The position numbers and the translations under genes are program-made. DNA of 64,000 nucleotides from Tillus elongatus (Eukaryota; Arthropoda; Insecta; Coleoptera; Cleridae): the NCBI GenBank assembly GCA_964006375.1, contig OZ023267.1, positions 23,921,739-23,985,738 of the forward strand, read 5' to 3'. Position 1 is the stretch's first letter; each line of letters starts with the position of its first letter. The notes below the pieces were generated by a model, which saw only the letters and a list, made by a program, of their open reading frames with translations, had not been told where the DNA came from and ran no database searches. This document shows, piece after piece, positions 33,957-48,240 of this stretch.

Positions 33957-34640
33957 GTGTGGTAGTGGTAGCGTGCTTGTCTTCTGCGCACAAGGTTGCG
34001 TCATCGATTCCAGCTCGATGAATGTATGTTTTTTTTTGTTTCTTTTATTTTGGCATTTGGAGAAACAGTAGTGCACAGCTTTCATACGTTTTGTTTAAAA
34101 CACCTGAATAACTTCGTCACCTTTGAGTCTGAAATTATAATTTTCAGTAGACATTTTGTTTTTGTTAATATTGAAAAAACAGGTTTGATTGAGTTGACTA
34201 AAACGAAATCATTGTGGCGAATAACAAGGAAAAATAACTGCTACGTTTATAATTTGGCAGATACTTTACTTTTCTAAATATTAATTAGGTTTCCTTGTGG
34301 AAATCTTTGTAACTTAAATGAAATTTGTAATACAAGTTTTTTTCAAAGAGACGTACACTATCTACAGATATAGCCAAATTCACTTTTTTGGCTTCATAGA
34401 AAATTGTGTTTTGGGCATTTTTCTCAAAAGGCGTTAGAACACAAGACTTTTTTGATAATAGAGAGATATCGATGGTAACACACTCGTAAGAATTCTTCAA
34501 ATGTGCGCCCACTAGGACCTCTAAAATCGATCTTCACGGTCTGTGTAAGTTTAAAGTATTAATTTTAGTAATATGACGTATAATAGTCTATAATTATTAT
34601 GAAAATTGACTACTGTAACGCACTTGCTGCGTCCTGAATT
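33957..34640 (-). repeat. Family variant without (TA)n, copy 1
   Basis: It ends with the inverted family end (GTAACGCACTTGCTGCGTCC, 34617). The body is the inverse of 62505-63150, sharing GTGACAAACTTATTTAGGCG-type and AGCTCGATGAATGTAT blocks. 33957-34020 (GGTAGTGGTAGCGTGCTTGT ... TCGATTCCAGC) looks tRNA-like, but stems are poor. Confidence 0.5.
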
Positions 34641-35849
34641 TTTTATTTATATATTTTATGAACATTTTGCTGAATGTGTAACTTTTAGAAAATATTTGTT
34701 TTAAAAAATTTCTGCGTTTTCTGTTGGAGGCTTCAATACCTTATCGAAATACATTTTTTTTTCTACGAAAATTCGCTAAAAATAGAAAACCGATCGTCAG
34801 ACCCGTATTTACCTATATGTAAAATTTCCACATCATCTAGGTTAATGATATAAATTATATTCGTTTAATATATACATTTACACAATGCCTGACGACAATG
34901 TGCATTTTCAAAACACTGATAATATTTTTCCTTTGTCATTTGTAATTAAATAATGATACTATTCTTAATTGCTTTTTTAACGAGATTGAATATGATGACA
35001 CGACGATCTATTTTTGTTAGTTTTTTTTTTACGTAAATAAGTGAACATAACAAACGATCGCTTAGAGCAGTTAGGTACTGCATAAGATATAGTGGGCAAA
35101 ATAACAAATAAAATAATATTGAATTGCGGCTTCGGTTGATTAATTCAAAGAGCTGCAGACGCTAATTGGTTGGAGTTAAACAATGCCAATTTCTGGATGT
35201 GTGGTCGATTTGGGATTTCGTCTGGTGAAATTGACAGTTTGTCCGTTTGCACATTTCTTTCTGTTTGTTTATCAATAATCATTATAAAACTCTTACCTAT
35301 TTTTGTTTTCTCTAATGTCAATTTGTTGCTTTGGTATTCATTTTTGTATCACCTAAAATAATGTTGTGCATTTGGTGCTTCCTGGTTCGAATATGTAATT
35401 TGGTAATATTGTAGCTCTTCTGCAGCATTTTTCTGCAAACCAAATAAGCCACTACCATGTCACATTCACAAGTCGATGAAAAAAGTCCAGAGAAAAATAG
35501 TCCATAAATGCCAGAAGTGTTTAGAAGTTTATGGTAGACACTTTGAACATTTACGGAAGTTAAGTTTTGTTTAGATTTAATTTTCCTTTGTTTTTCCTTT
35601 TTAGGTGTTCCAAATAATACGATCAGTTATTTAATTCGTTTGATAACCTTATTGTAATAAAAAATCATCTACTCACAAAAATAGTTCACCAATAGATAAA
35701 TACATGACTGGCATATTTCTTACATCGAATTGGATGCACTCGCCGCCTGCTTGGTACCTAGACGAATAATTTATAATAAATAGTTTTTGTTGAATAAATC
35801 TCAAATTAATGGAAATAACCATATCAAACCTTATGTCATTGAAATCAGA
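34641..35849. other. No gene seen
   Basis: Unassigned AT-rich DNA. No frame has motif support. Confidence 0.5.
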
Positions 35850-36625
<776 letters not shown>

Positions 36626-36749
36626 TTCAGCAAAAAAGCTTTTGAAAGACGTCACAGCCATGTAAAAAAAATGCAACTTTATGTTATCTCTTTGGAAGCA
36701 TGCCATGGATTTTGTGTTGAGATTATTCTATTTTACGAAAACATACTTA

Positions 36750-37211
36750 CAAAAAGCCTGGACGCAGCAAGTGCGTTCTGGTAGCGAATTTTCTTTAAAA
36801 TGTTCTTACAGTCAAATATGTTTTGTTTTTATAAGAAAAACATTTGGTTAGCAGTATAACCTATAGAGTAGTAACAGTGTACTAAATTTAATTAAAATAG
36901 CTTTGTTGTTTTAAAAGTAGAAATATTTTCCGAAAATAAACTTAAAAAGTTCCAGAAAAAAACCAGTCCGATTTTCCTGGAAAACGAACCTCTTCAAGTT
37001 ATTTTTACACACCTGCCAAGATTGGTAAAAACGCCGTATCACAATTTGTGATATTATGTGTTTGTAATATGTGGCAAAAACCTGAAAAATTGCAGAACAA
37101 TTGAAACAACTCATAAACGATGAACGATATCAATTTTTTTGCCTTACAAACATGTATTATAGTTCGATGGAAAACGTAAAAATGCAATAACATAAGGCGT
37201 GTTCTATTAAA
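36750..37211 (+). repeat. Partial family copy
   Basis: Head AAAGCCTGGACGCAGCAAGT at 36753 and MITE-like interior, truncated before the right end. The DNA after 37100 resembles that near 32810 (GTTCGATGGAAAACGT.AAAA). Confidence 0.5.
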
Positions 37212-37540
37212 AAAAGTTCGCGCCGCAGCAAGTGCGTTATGGTAGTGAATTTTCATAAAAATGTTTTTAATAGCAAATATGTGTTTTTTTTTTCAGAAAG
37301 CAGGCATCAAATTTGATTACCAGTATAACATATATAGTGAAAACAATGTGCAATGTTTCATCAAAATAACTTTATTGTTTGAAAACGTACAACAATTTCC
37401 GAAAGTAAACTTAAAGTGTAACCGAAAAAATCCGTTTTTTGGTCAACCTTATAGGTTAATAGCAAATTGAGCTTTTCAAATATGAAGCCTTTAATGAAAA
37501 TTCGCTACCATAACGCACTTGCTGCGTCCAGAATTTATTT
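37212..37540. mobile_element. MITE of the GCAGCAAGTGCG family (~325 bp)
   Basis: Left end GCGCCGCAGCAAGTGCGTTA, right end TAACGCACTTGCTGCGTCCA. Interior is close to 32449-32797. Confidence 0.5.
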
Positions 37541-38051
37541 ACTTACGAACATGCATTATATTTCGATGGAAAATGCAAAAACATAAGGCGTTTTCGACTA
37601 AAAAAAATATTATTTGTATCACCAACGACTTATGGGCCACCCTGTGATTGTAGAAATATTTTTTAAGATGTACCTCAAGACACCATATAATTAATGTATA
37701 CAATTTTTTTCATACCTTGTAGAATAACGGATATATTGAGCTTTATTGATTTTTTACGAAAATGCGACAAAAGTTATATACCATTAAACGATAAACTCTA
37801 TAGCTAAGACTACTGCCAAGCATCAGAGAAATTTGAAATGAATTTTCTGGAAACATTTTAGTAAAATGAAGGACAGTGACGGTTGAAACTAAGTCTTCAG
37901 GGTTTGTAAAACATTGTTCTTGAGACATTTTATTTCCATAGCCCGTATAAGATTCAAGTTCTTTGCCTAAAAAGTGCGAATTTTGACGTTTTAAATTGTC
38001 ACTTTGACGTTTTGAGGAAAGCCCCAATTTATGTTTCTTTAAATGCCCAGA

Positions 38052-38110
<59 letters not shown>

Positions 38111-38365
38111 ATATAAAAATCGAAACTGACCCTGGATATGTGTTCTAGGGGGCCTAATTAGCGCTCATATGAAGAAATTTTTTCAAAATTAAAAGGTCGG
38201 GATCTCCTCATTAGTGAATTTTTTTTAAAGAAAATTTACTAAAAGAAAGTGTGTATCACCAATGATTTTTGGGCCACCTGTGATTATCAACCTAGACTTG
38301 TAAGATGCAGCTCGATAATTAACGTATATAATTTTTTCTCATATATTGTATAATAATGAATATAT
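37541..38365. repeat. Dispersed repeat S3 copies and a family tail
   Basis: S3 occurs at 37610-37790 and 38245-38365. (TA)n at 38055-38106 is followed by the usual AACATATAAAAATCGAAACT and GTTCTAGGGGGCC tail to about 38240. Confidence 0.5.
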
Positions 38366-39885
<1,520 letters not shown>

Positions 39886-39889
39886 TGCA

Positions 39890-40540
39890 ATGATAGACTG
39901 AAGATCAACACAGGCTTCATGGGCCACTGCAAAATTCAAGAGATCGTGAAGGAGCCCATACTTGAAATGAGGTCAGACTTCACGAGCCCGCGAATGTGCA
40001 GGGAAAACAACTTTACAGTGGAAATCCCCGACCGCGAGGCATCGCGGGAGGAGACACCGGGCATACCACGGGGCGCGCTCGTCTGGTTTCCGGACGGATC
40101 CGGCGGGAAGCGTGTGACGAGGGCAGGTGTTTACTCGGAACGACCGAGGGTCGTAGTCATAGTATTTCCCTCGGAGCCCATGCAACGGTGTTTCAGGCCG
40201 AATGGTACGCCATCCTGCACTGTGTGCGGCAGAATAAGAGGAAGGGCTAAACCAACAAGCGGATCCTCATAGCCACAGACAGTGGAATCAGCCCAGTACA
40301 TCTTGTGCGAGTGTAAAGCTCTGGACCGCAAAAGACAACTGATCTACGGTCAGTCTAGACCGGAGACAGAGCGATATAAAACTTCACCCTACCAATCGCT
40401 GTGCAGACTAGTTCAAGGCACAGTGATTTTGGAATCGGTGGAGTAAGACTAGGGGTATGCACAATCAACCAAAGGTTGCAGTGCTATCGGGGCGGCAAGG
40501 CCGCGAACGGGACCTGGGGGATAAAAGTGACAAAACGCTT
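39890..40540 (+). pseudogene. R1-like LINE: RNase H and C-terminal end
   Basis: The frame around 40075 reads ALVWFPDGSGGKRVTRAGVY, the first RNase H strand (TDGS, here PDGS). A shift near 40160 leads to SLGAHATVFQAEWYAILHCV, the second block with its glutamate. ILIATDSG-type sequence follows in a third frame, then HILCECKALDRKRQ (cysteine/histidine tail), ending with LVQGTVILESVE and a stop at 40444. The 3' UTR (GGTTGCAGTGCTATCGGGGC) matches the 62-bp insertion at 33.9 kb. Frameshifts make it inactive. Confidence 0.5.
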
Positions 40541-41245
40541 ATCAGTTAACTACTAGATTGCAAATAGCTCAAGTTTACTAATTGAAATAGCAAATGGTGT
40601 TATTTAACTGAGATTAGTGGCATACATACAGAATAAGCTGGAGTATGTAAATAGGTGTATTGCAAGATATCTGGGAAGTTCGCCACAACACACGATATGA
40701 ATTATAGAAAAGTGAGAGTGAAAACGCTTCTAATGCAATTAAATAAGAACAGTATGTCAGCAGATCGACATTACTTTGTAAAAGGAGATCTGTGTACACG
40801 TAACATTAACAATGATAGTCTTTACGTGTAAATTACGTAATGTGATATAAATGTGTTCCATTTCGTAATGCTAAGAGTTAAAAGAGTCGCGCAAAAAGAG
40901 AAGGTAGTCATGATACATATCCATTTAGAAGGTTGGAATTAACATTTCCCATTTTTGAGAATCAGACCTTAACCAAAAGCGTAAGTATATGAATATGCGG
41001 GTATCCAAGTCACGCCTACGTAGTAGCAAAGATAACATTTTATGGATATAAACTGTTTAGATTGGTTTTTGCAAAATCGTGTTATTCTTGTTATGGTTTT
41101 GCAACAATTCTTCTATATTCGCAACTGAACTGATTTTATGAAATATACACCGTTGATTACCATTGCAGCTAAACTATACCAACTAACGTCGCCCTACGGG
41201 AAAATGTAAAAACACCTGAGTCCAAAGATTTTCCTATTAAATAAG
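40541..41245. other. No gene seen
   Basis: Unassigned DNA. Confidence 0.5.
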
Positions 41246-41249
41246 TGAT

Positions 41250-41317
41250 GAAAAGTCTGGACGCAGCAAGTGCGTTATGGAAGTGAATTTTCATAAAAAT
41301 GTTTTTAATAGCAAATA
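41250..41317 (+). repeat. MITE left end truncated by a LINE
   Basis: GTCTGGACGCAGCAAGTGCG and about 55 bp of MITE interior, identical in start to 37214. It is replaced by LINE sequence at about 41318. Confidence 0.5.
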
Positions 41318-42720
41318 TGTCTCTCACACAGTCATCACACCCACGTATCGTTTGGCACTACAACTCCGCGAACTGGGACGAAATGCGAAATTACTTTTCC
41401 TCATTTCCATGGGCGTCTGTCTGCTTCTCTGATCCTGACCCCTCCGATATCTCACAAAACGTCACCGAAATTATCCAAGCTGGCATGGAATTATTTATTT
41501 CACGTACACAGAAAACCTCTGCAGCCACTCAAAAGCCCTGGTTCTCTTAATACTGTGACAAGGCCAGACTTGAAAAAGTCAAAGCTCACAAAAAGCTTCT
41601 ACACAATCCCAGTCAAGAAAACCGTCAAGCATTTAACGACGCAAGAAACCGCTATGTCCGCATTCTTTCTGAGGCAAAAAACTCGTTTGATAACCACATC
41701 AAAAACAAAGTCCTCTTAAACTCCAGCGGTAGCAAACCCTTCTGGACTCTTGCTAAATCTATTGGGAATAATTTCTGCAAGAGCACGGTCCCACCTCTTG
41801 TATCAGGGGATGAAATTGTTTCTACCGCCCTGGGCAAGGCTGAACTTTTTGCCTCGTTGTTCGCCGGCAATTCTACTCTCAACCCACCTCCAAATGTTCA
41901 ACCACCAACAGTCCCCAATGTCGCGCATAAAATCACGGATATCATTTTTAAAACTAAAAATGTACGAAAGATGCTCTCTTCTCTTAATACCAGGAAAGCC
42001 TCTGGTCTTGACGAGATCCCAGCAATTGTTATCAAAAAATGCGCACCAGAACTTGCTATTGCTGTTATTAAAAGTAATGAGTCCTTTTCACTTGTTGGCA
42101 TTTCTGTGGATCGAAATCTCAATTGGCACCAACATGTCACATTAATTGCAGAAGCGGCTGCTAAGAAATTAGATTTCCTCTTCCGGGCTCGCAAATACTT
42201 TTCACAAGCTAATCTCTATACCTTATATACTTCACAAATAAGACCAAACCTCGAATACTGCTCTCACATCTGAGGTGCTGCTGCCGCTTCTACACTCGCT
42301 ATCCTGGACTTCATTCCGAAGAGTGACCTACTCTCACCCAAAGGCTGCCATTCCTTGCCCACCGACGTGCCGTTGGTGACCTCTCTCTCTTTTACAGATA
42401 TCTGCATGGGCACTGCTCGAAGGAGATTTCTTCCATAGTTCCTCCACCTGCTGCGCCCAACAGATCTACCAGGGGAACAGATCGAATGCACCCTTTTACT
42501 GTCCAGGTCACCAGACACAGAACATCTTGTTATGCCCACTCTTTTGTCCCGAGGACTTCCAATTTGTGGAATTCCTTGCGGGCACATGTTTTTCCTTCTC
42601 CCCCGAACCTCCAAACCTTCAAGTCCAGAATTAACAAGTTGCCTCTTTCCTCCTTGTCGACACCCACGGTACGATAGTATTGAGGCTGTAAGCCCTCGTA
42701 ATGTGTTGTTGAAAAAAAAA
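41318..42720 (+). pseudogene. LINE copy 2, RT core deleted
   Basis: Same LINE as 27.3 kb. It enters in the linker after the endonuclease (RIVWHYNSANWDEMRNYFSS) and has a stop at 41548. It then continues KAHKKLLHNPSQENRQAFND, KPFWTLAKSIGNN and the RT entry KASGLDEIPAIVIKKCAPEL at about 42046. It then jumps to SNESFSLVGISVDRNLNWHQ, so the RT palm with the ADD box is missing. The C-terminal part (AAAKKLDFLFRARKYFSQAN, RPNLEYCSHI, a stop at 42271, PRTSNLWNSL, TFKSRINKLP) and the 3' end GGCTGTAAGCCCTCG with a short poly-A (about 42711) are kept. The CT seed is short here. It cannot mobilise itself. Confidence 0.5.
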
Positions 42721-43475
42721 GATACTGTTTAAGCTCTCTCTCTCTCGAATTGCGCCACAGTACGACAATCCCTAATATGGTTAGGGGTAATAAAATAAAA
42801 CATATCTAGAAGAGTAGGCCTTTTATTTAAGTTTATTTAACTACACCCATACCTTTTGACGTTCAGAAGTAAGTTAGTTCAGGTTTTAGGAGCCAATACT
42901 AAGTCTTGGGGCATACCCTTCGTAACTTACCCGCCAATCTAACTCGATAAAAACGTTATTTCTTTTGAAACGCACTTTCCCATGATTGTTACTAATTATA
43001 GGCCTCATGTGTCTATGTATAATGGTAATTCTGTAACGACTTTCAACTTACAAGATGTTCTATATACCGCGTTTATCCGGTGTGAAACAATATAATGTGC
43101 GAGCACGCTCCCTGTTATGACAGAACTTACAGCTGCCCCTCATATATGCATTTGTGTTATAGCATGCGCGACTGAAGTCAGGCCGGAAATCAAATGTCCA
43201 ACTTCCGGCCGCCTATTCCACCCATGTCGTCGGTTTTTTCCAACTGACACTTTGTCCACGCACCCGTACTTTTATTATTATGTTTATTATATAACACCAC
43301 CCATCATTATCATTCGGAGAGACGATACTGATAAAAACTCCATCTCAGTCAGTGAAGTGTTATATTCATTTTATTTGGTCATTTACATTGAGTTTCAAGA
43401 ATGCTTGCGTTTCAGTGGTTATGCATTTACGAGGGCGGATTATAATGTGCCGGCCCTGACCTATGTAATATTTTT
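42721..43475. other. No gene seen
   Basis: Unassigned. An inverse family tail begins near 43480 (AGCGAATTTTCGTTGAAAGA). Confidence 0.5.
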
Positions 43476-44097
43476 ATTAGCGAATTTTCGTTGAAAGAAT
43501 TCGCTAATGTGAAGATCCTCACTTTTAAGTTTTGAAAGAGTTTATTGAGTCAACTAGGCCCCCTGGAAACCATATACGAGGTCAGTTTTAGATTTTATAT
43601 ACAAGGTGTTTCTAAATTGATGCGAAAAATTTTACAGGGTGATTCTTTGGCGACAAATAAGGGGAGCCTTTTTCTTCATTTTTCTTGAAACCCCTTCTCC
43701 TCCAAGTTACAGCCCTTTGAAATTTTGGCAAAAAAAGGTTTTTTTTAAAATTTCTCCGTTATGGAATAATTTGAAAAACGAAATTTTGCAGATGCATAAG
43801 GCTAACAAAATAACAGTTTTAAAATGATTTTATAACCCTATAATGTTAGGACAAGAGGGTGAAAAAAAACTACCCTTACATTATTTTTTATCAGTACTTT
43901 TTATTGTGTGTACCGTTTTCTATTGAAAAAATGATTTCGAAAGAAGGATTCATTTAGCAACTTTTTTATGTCTTGACATTTTCTCATAAAATTGTTAGTT
44001 TCATTACAAAAAAATAAAATATTACTCAGATCGAAGTCACATGAATTTACAGTGGTTGTTATTTGCTGGAAAATTAAGTACGTGGTAGGCTGTCAAA
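43476..44097. repeat. Family tail (minus) and mobile-element flank
   Basis: 43480-43600 is a family tail without (TA)n. 43605-43860 (ACAAGGTGTTTCTAAATTGA) looks like the end of another DNA transposon, not further assigned. Confidence 0.5.
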
Positions 44098-44099
44098 TA

Positions 44100-45435
44100 A
44101 CGTCATAGTTACACTAATATGTTATTATGTATTGTTCTGGCTTTTACTAATTTCCAAAAATCCATAATAAGAAACAACAACTATTGTACTACTATTTTAT
44201 AATTAATAATGAACAAACTAAGAAACGAAAAGAAATATTAACAAAATGTCAGTAAGTATCATCAATAAATGTTGAAAATGCCCCTCTTCGGAGAGAATGC
44301 ATGACTAGTCTGTTTCTCATTGAACTTCGTATTCTATGAAAAATACCGGGTGTGTTTCTTATAAGATCACATGATGCGATAATACGATTTCTGAGGTCAT
44401 CGATGTTTTTAACAGGACTTGAATAAACTAAGGTTTTCAGAAAACCCCACAGCCAAAAATCCAACGGATTTGATTCAGGAGATCGGGCAGGCCAATTCTG
44501 TGGGCCTCCTCGACCTATCCAACGATTTGGTTAAAGTTCCTTCATGTAGTTACGAGCGTTGATACTAAAATGAGCCGGAGCCCCGTCGTGCATGTACCAC
44601 ATTTGTTGTCTAATTTGTAAAGGAATATTTTCAAGAAGTAGGGGCAACTCTTCTTCGAGTAGATGACAGTACACTTCTCTCTCTATTTAGTCTTATCGGA
44701 GGAAAATATGGTCCAATTAAGTCATCACCAATGACAGCAAGCCATGCTTTAAATGGAAACTAGTGTTGAAAATGAGATTCCGTAATTTCGTGTGGGTTTT
44801 CTTCAGACCATATGTGGTTATTATGAAAATTTCTAATAGATTCTCGTGAAAAGTTGGCCTCATCAGTAATTAAAATACGAGATAATAACTGTGGAACTTG
44901 CGTGATCATTTGAAGCATCCATTGACAAAAAAACGAGGTAAACCTCACGAGGTAAGAGCGCTTGAACTCGTTGGATATGGTAGGGATAGAGTAGTTGTTC
45001 TTTTAAAATTCTAAATACCGTGGAATAGCTGACATTTAAGACTTGAGCGATTCTTCTTGTACTTGTACCAGGAGATTCTTCAATTAAATAGAGGACAGCC
45101 TCTTCAAGTGCTACAGTTCTTACTTCTCTAGAACGCCCGAAATCGGCGGCACTTCTTGAAAATTGTCCTTCTTCTTGCAGACGTTGATGAATGCGTGCGA
45201 ATATGCTGTGATGGGGTACAGTTCTATTTGGATATAACTCAGTGTAGAGGCGCCGTGCTCTCAATCCATTGCCATTAGCATTAGCACGGCCATATTCAAA
45301 ATGCATATCTGCCGTTTCGGAATTGGTAATAAGTGAATAATTTACCATTTTATTCACTTATTTGTTCTAAGTGTTTAAAAAATTCTCGATAGATTGACAA
45401 CAACCAGAACAATTAATATTAGTGTAATTATGACG

Positions 45436-45436
<1 letters not shown>
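44100..45436 (-). mobile_element. Degenerate mariner-like element (1.3 kb) with TA duplication
   Basis: Ends ACGTCATAGTTACACTAATA and, inverted, TATTAGTGTAATTATGACGT. TA lies on both sides (44098-44099, 45437-45438), and the arms match for about 50 bp. The right TA begins a (TA)n tract, again a mariner in a TA array. Confidence 0.5.
44249..45357 (-). pseudogene. Mariner-like transposase, frameshifted
   Basis: 45357-44863 encodes an intact N-terminal half: EYGRANANGNGLRARRLYTE and LYPNRTVPHHSIFARIHQRL, the helix-turn-helix found in insect mariner relatives, then a second HTH (TRRIAQVLNVSYSTVFRILK) and YPYHIQRVQALLP. A shift leads to ILITDEANFSRESIRNFHNN (first catalytic aspartate, D of TDEA) and HIWSEENPHE. 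The second catalytic block is only recognisable in shifted frames near 44560 (MWYMHDGAPA, then NPIR before MDFWLWG). 44464-44249 reads MDFWLWGFLKTLVYSSPVKN, the block following the third aspartate, DDLRNRI and the C-terminus. The N-terminal type differs from the intact copy at 2.6 kb, so it is a separate lineage. Confidence 0.5.

Positions 45437-45523
<87 letters not shown>
45437..45523. repeat. (TA)n tract
   Basis: Adjoins the right end of the degenerate mariner-like element. Confidence 0.5.
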
Positions 45524-45527
<4 letters not shown>

Positions 45528-45573
45528 ATGTTGCACTATACTGTAATCGCTTTTAAATATATACTTTATTTGT

Positions 45574-45730
45574 TTGCTGTACTTTTTGTGATTTTTTATT
45601 TGTTTACGTGGACTGTAGTTTGGAACCTTCCTGGTTCATGATCAAAAGTAGCGTGCTGATGATGAACCAGGAAGGTTTGAAACTGCAGTCCACGTAAACA
45701 AATCAAAAATCACAAAAAGTGCAGCAGATA
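45574..45730. repeat. Foldback with ~70-bp arms carrying a hammerhead
   Basis: The left arm (about 45574-45642) is the inverse of about 45657-45730; both contain ACGTGGACT/AGTCCACGT and GGAACCTTCCTGGTTCAT/ATGAACCAGGAAGGTTTG. The spacer is about 15 bp. (TA)n tracts flank it on both sides at a distance. The layout matches the Penelope-type foldback at 5.5 kb, but the sequence is different. Confidence 0.5.
45652..45694 (+). ncRNA. Hammerhead ribozyme
   Basis: All parts of a minimal type I hammerhead are present in order. Stem I is CGTG (45652-45655) with CACG (45691-45694). The core box CTGATGA is at 45656-45662. Stem II is GAACC/GGTTT (45664-45668 with 45674-45678) around AGGAA. GAAA is at 45679-45682. 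Stem III is C45683-G45688 closing TGCA. The cleavage triplet GTC is at 45688-45690. One extra T (45663) sits at the base of stem II. The inverse copy in the left arm has lost the core. Short-stem hammerheads of this kind are known from Penelope-like elements and retrozymes; self-cleavage itself is predicted. Confidence 0.5.
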
Positions 45731-45733
<3 letters not shown>

Positions 45734-45815
<82 letters not shown>

Positions 45816-45935
45816 ATATAATAAAAATTGAAAGAGACGCAGGAAATGGGTTCTAAGTGTCCCAGTTCGCGCTCATTTAAAAAAAAATGTTGCAAAGTGT
45901 CACCATCGAATTTTTTAAATAAAAATCACTAAAAT
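45734..45935 (+). repeat. (TA)n tract and family tail
   Basis: (TA)n at 45734-45813, then ATAATAAAAATTGAAAGAGA, GGGTTCTAAGTGTCCCAGTT and a degraded hairpin tail. Confidence 0.5.
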
Positions 45936-48240
45936 GTATTTAAAGTAGACCCTTTCTGTGTTATATTCGCAGCTGCTTATAGAGTTTGTGATTTGAACGT
46001 GTTATTTTTATTTTATTTAACAGGATACATTTGAAAAAATCTCTCTTCAGCCAATAACTGATAAACGGTGAGCTCGACTGCAGAAACCAAATAACAGCCA
46101 TGAAACAACACCAATATTCCTCATGAGCTACTTTCACTTATAGAAGGCATATCCTATTATACTCCCTCTATCATATAACAAACGTTTAATGGCAAACGGT
46201 CAGACGTAATAACAAGCTTGTGTGATATTTACAATCCGCGAACGTTATGCAATTACCTTAAGAAATATTCAAACCCATAAATCATTTAATGCCGACAAAT
46301 GCTTTATATACAGGTTCTCTCAGGCCACGTGACCTGGCACGGGTATTTTGGTTGCCAATGAAGATATTGTCTCGTAAATGTGTATAAAGCAGAGAAATTT
46401 TTAAACTCATTGACATGACATCAAAGAAAAACCAAAATAAATTTGTATTGGTCGAAATAAATGATTTTTTTCAAATGCCCTGTACACAAGTTCGGTGTTT
46501 TGACAGAAAACATTCAAGAAAACATTTTACAAGTTTACAAGAAAAAACATTGCAGAAAGTCACGAAAATACACGTAAGAAAGAGGGTATTGCATTATGGT
46601 GTGGTTATTTGTTAGACGTAATATTTTGCACAGAGCCTCTAATCGCTGAAAAATGGAAGTTTCAAAGGTTATAAGTGCCAAAGACATAATTGGCGATACA
46701 TTCTGAAAACAATCTTATAAAATGAACACTATTTCTTCTCAATTAATGGTTTGACCAAACGCTTCAACTACTTAACAACTACTTTGATCATTAGCGAGAT
46801 GCATGGTTGAACAGTATGGGATGGTACGATAATCTTACTTGGTTGTCAGACAAAACATAATTTATTTTGGCCCGTTTGGTACGTGTCAAAGGCAATTTTC
46901 AGCTAAGTGAAAAATCTTAATTTACTCAAGTTTCTTACTGTAACAAAATATTGGGCAGTATACATTACAGAAATTTTTAATTATTATCATACAGAAATAT
47001 GGACATAGAACAAGCCAGAAAACAGAATCAATCATGTACTGAGTATAATTTGCAGTAATCTGGCTTATATTTATTTCAAAGAAACCAAATTAACAAACAG
47101 GCAATTAATATGGACCTAATATAAAAAAAATATTGTTGAAGAGATATATCTATTCTTAAGTGAGTTAAATGATGTTGCACTAATCACAAATAGCAGTACA
47201 GTGTTCCAGACATATTTGATAAGAAATTCTTGGTTAGACTAAACGTTGAATATCTCCCCCCGAAGCTTGAAATCGAGTCCTTGAACGGACTTCAAATTTT
47301 AGATAAGTATACTGGGACACCCAAAAAGTAATGTAAGCTGCAATAGGTAATTATGAGATCAGCACGCTCTCGTCTTTCAGCGAATGTCATTAAACCAGTC
47401 AAGTTGGTTCACTATATTCTAATATTGGGTTGATCTAGGTAGTGTAGAGGGGTGGATGAACATTTTTCTGGACAAAAAAAGCATACAATTAGCCTTCCAG
47501 CACATGTTGCAGACCTGTGGTAACTAAGCCAACAAATTTTCACCAATGCGACGCGAAATGCTTGTCACATGATCTGTAATAACCAACACCAATAGTCATC
47601 AACGAAACAGCGCCTGCAGAGCAAGAAGCTACAAACGCTCGAGCCACTTTTGTCGTGACCTCTCGAATAACACCATGTTACAGAAAGGTTTCTCTCTTTC
47701 TTTGCTTTCTAGTAACTGATGTACTTACTGATACCTGGCTTAGTGCATCAGCAATTAGAAAAGTTCTCCCTACCGTTAAACTTCAAGTAACTGAAGTAAA
47801 TTATTTATCTCTGTGCCAACAGCCTTGTCGATTGTCCACGAATAAATCTATACCCCTCAGATTCAAAAGGGTGAGTACTTAAAGCTAGTTTTTATCTCGC
47901 AATTATCACAAAGGAATTGTCAAAGATAACATTCCAACTTAAGCCGGTTTGCAAACTGAAAATGTGTTTTTTCCATGAAAACGTGAAGAATTACTATAGG
48001 AAAGCATAGTAGTATTCGATAGAGAATTAAATTTAACATGAGCTGTTGATGTAAAATTCAAGGTGTTCTATTTAAACACAATAAGTTATTAATGTTTCAA
48101 ACAATTTTCGGACATGTATACATTAGTTAATGTTTCAGAAATGCGTAAAAAAACTTGATCAAGTAGTAAACTACAAATTAAATTTTATTTTGAAAATGGA
48201 AATAATGATAATAATAATAATACAATACAAAGTCACCATC
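45936..48240. other. Longest unassigned stretch
   Basis: About 2.3 kb without a recognisable repeat, RNA gene or coding motif. Short frames (46415-46615, 47655-47882) have no support. Confidence 0.5.

Noticed and set aside
33957..34020. Possible tRNA gene
   Set aside because: Has A- and B-box-like words, but the stems do not pair, and a diverged inverse copy near 63125-63190 shows it belongs to a repeat.
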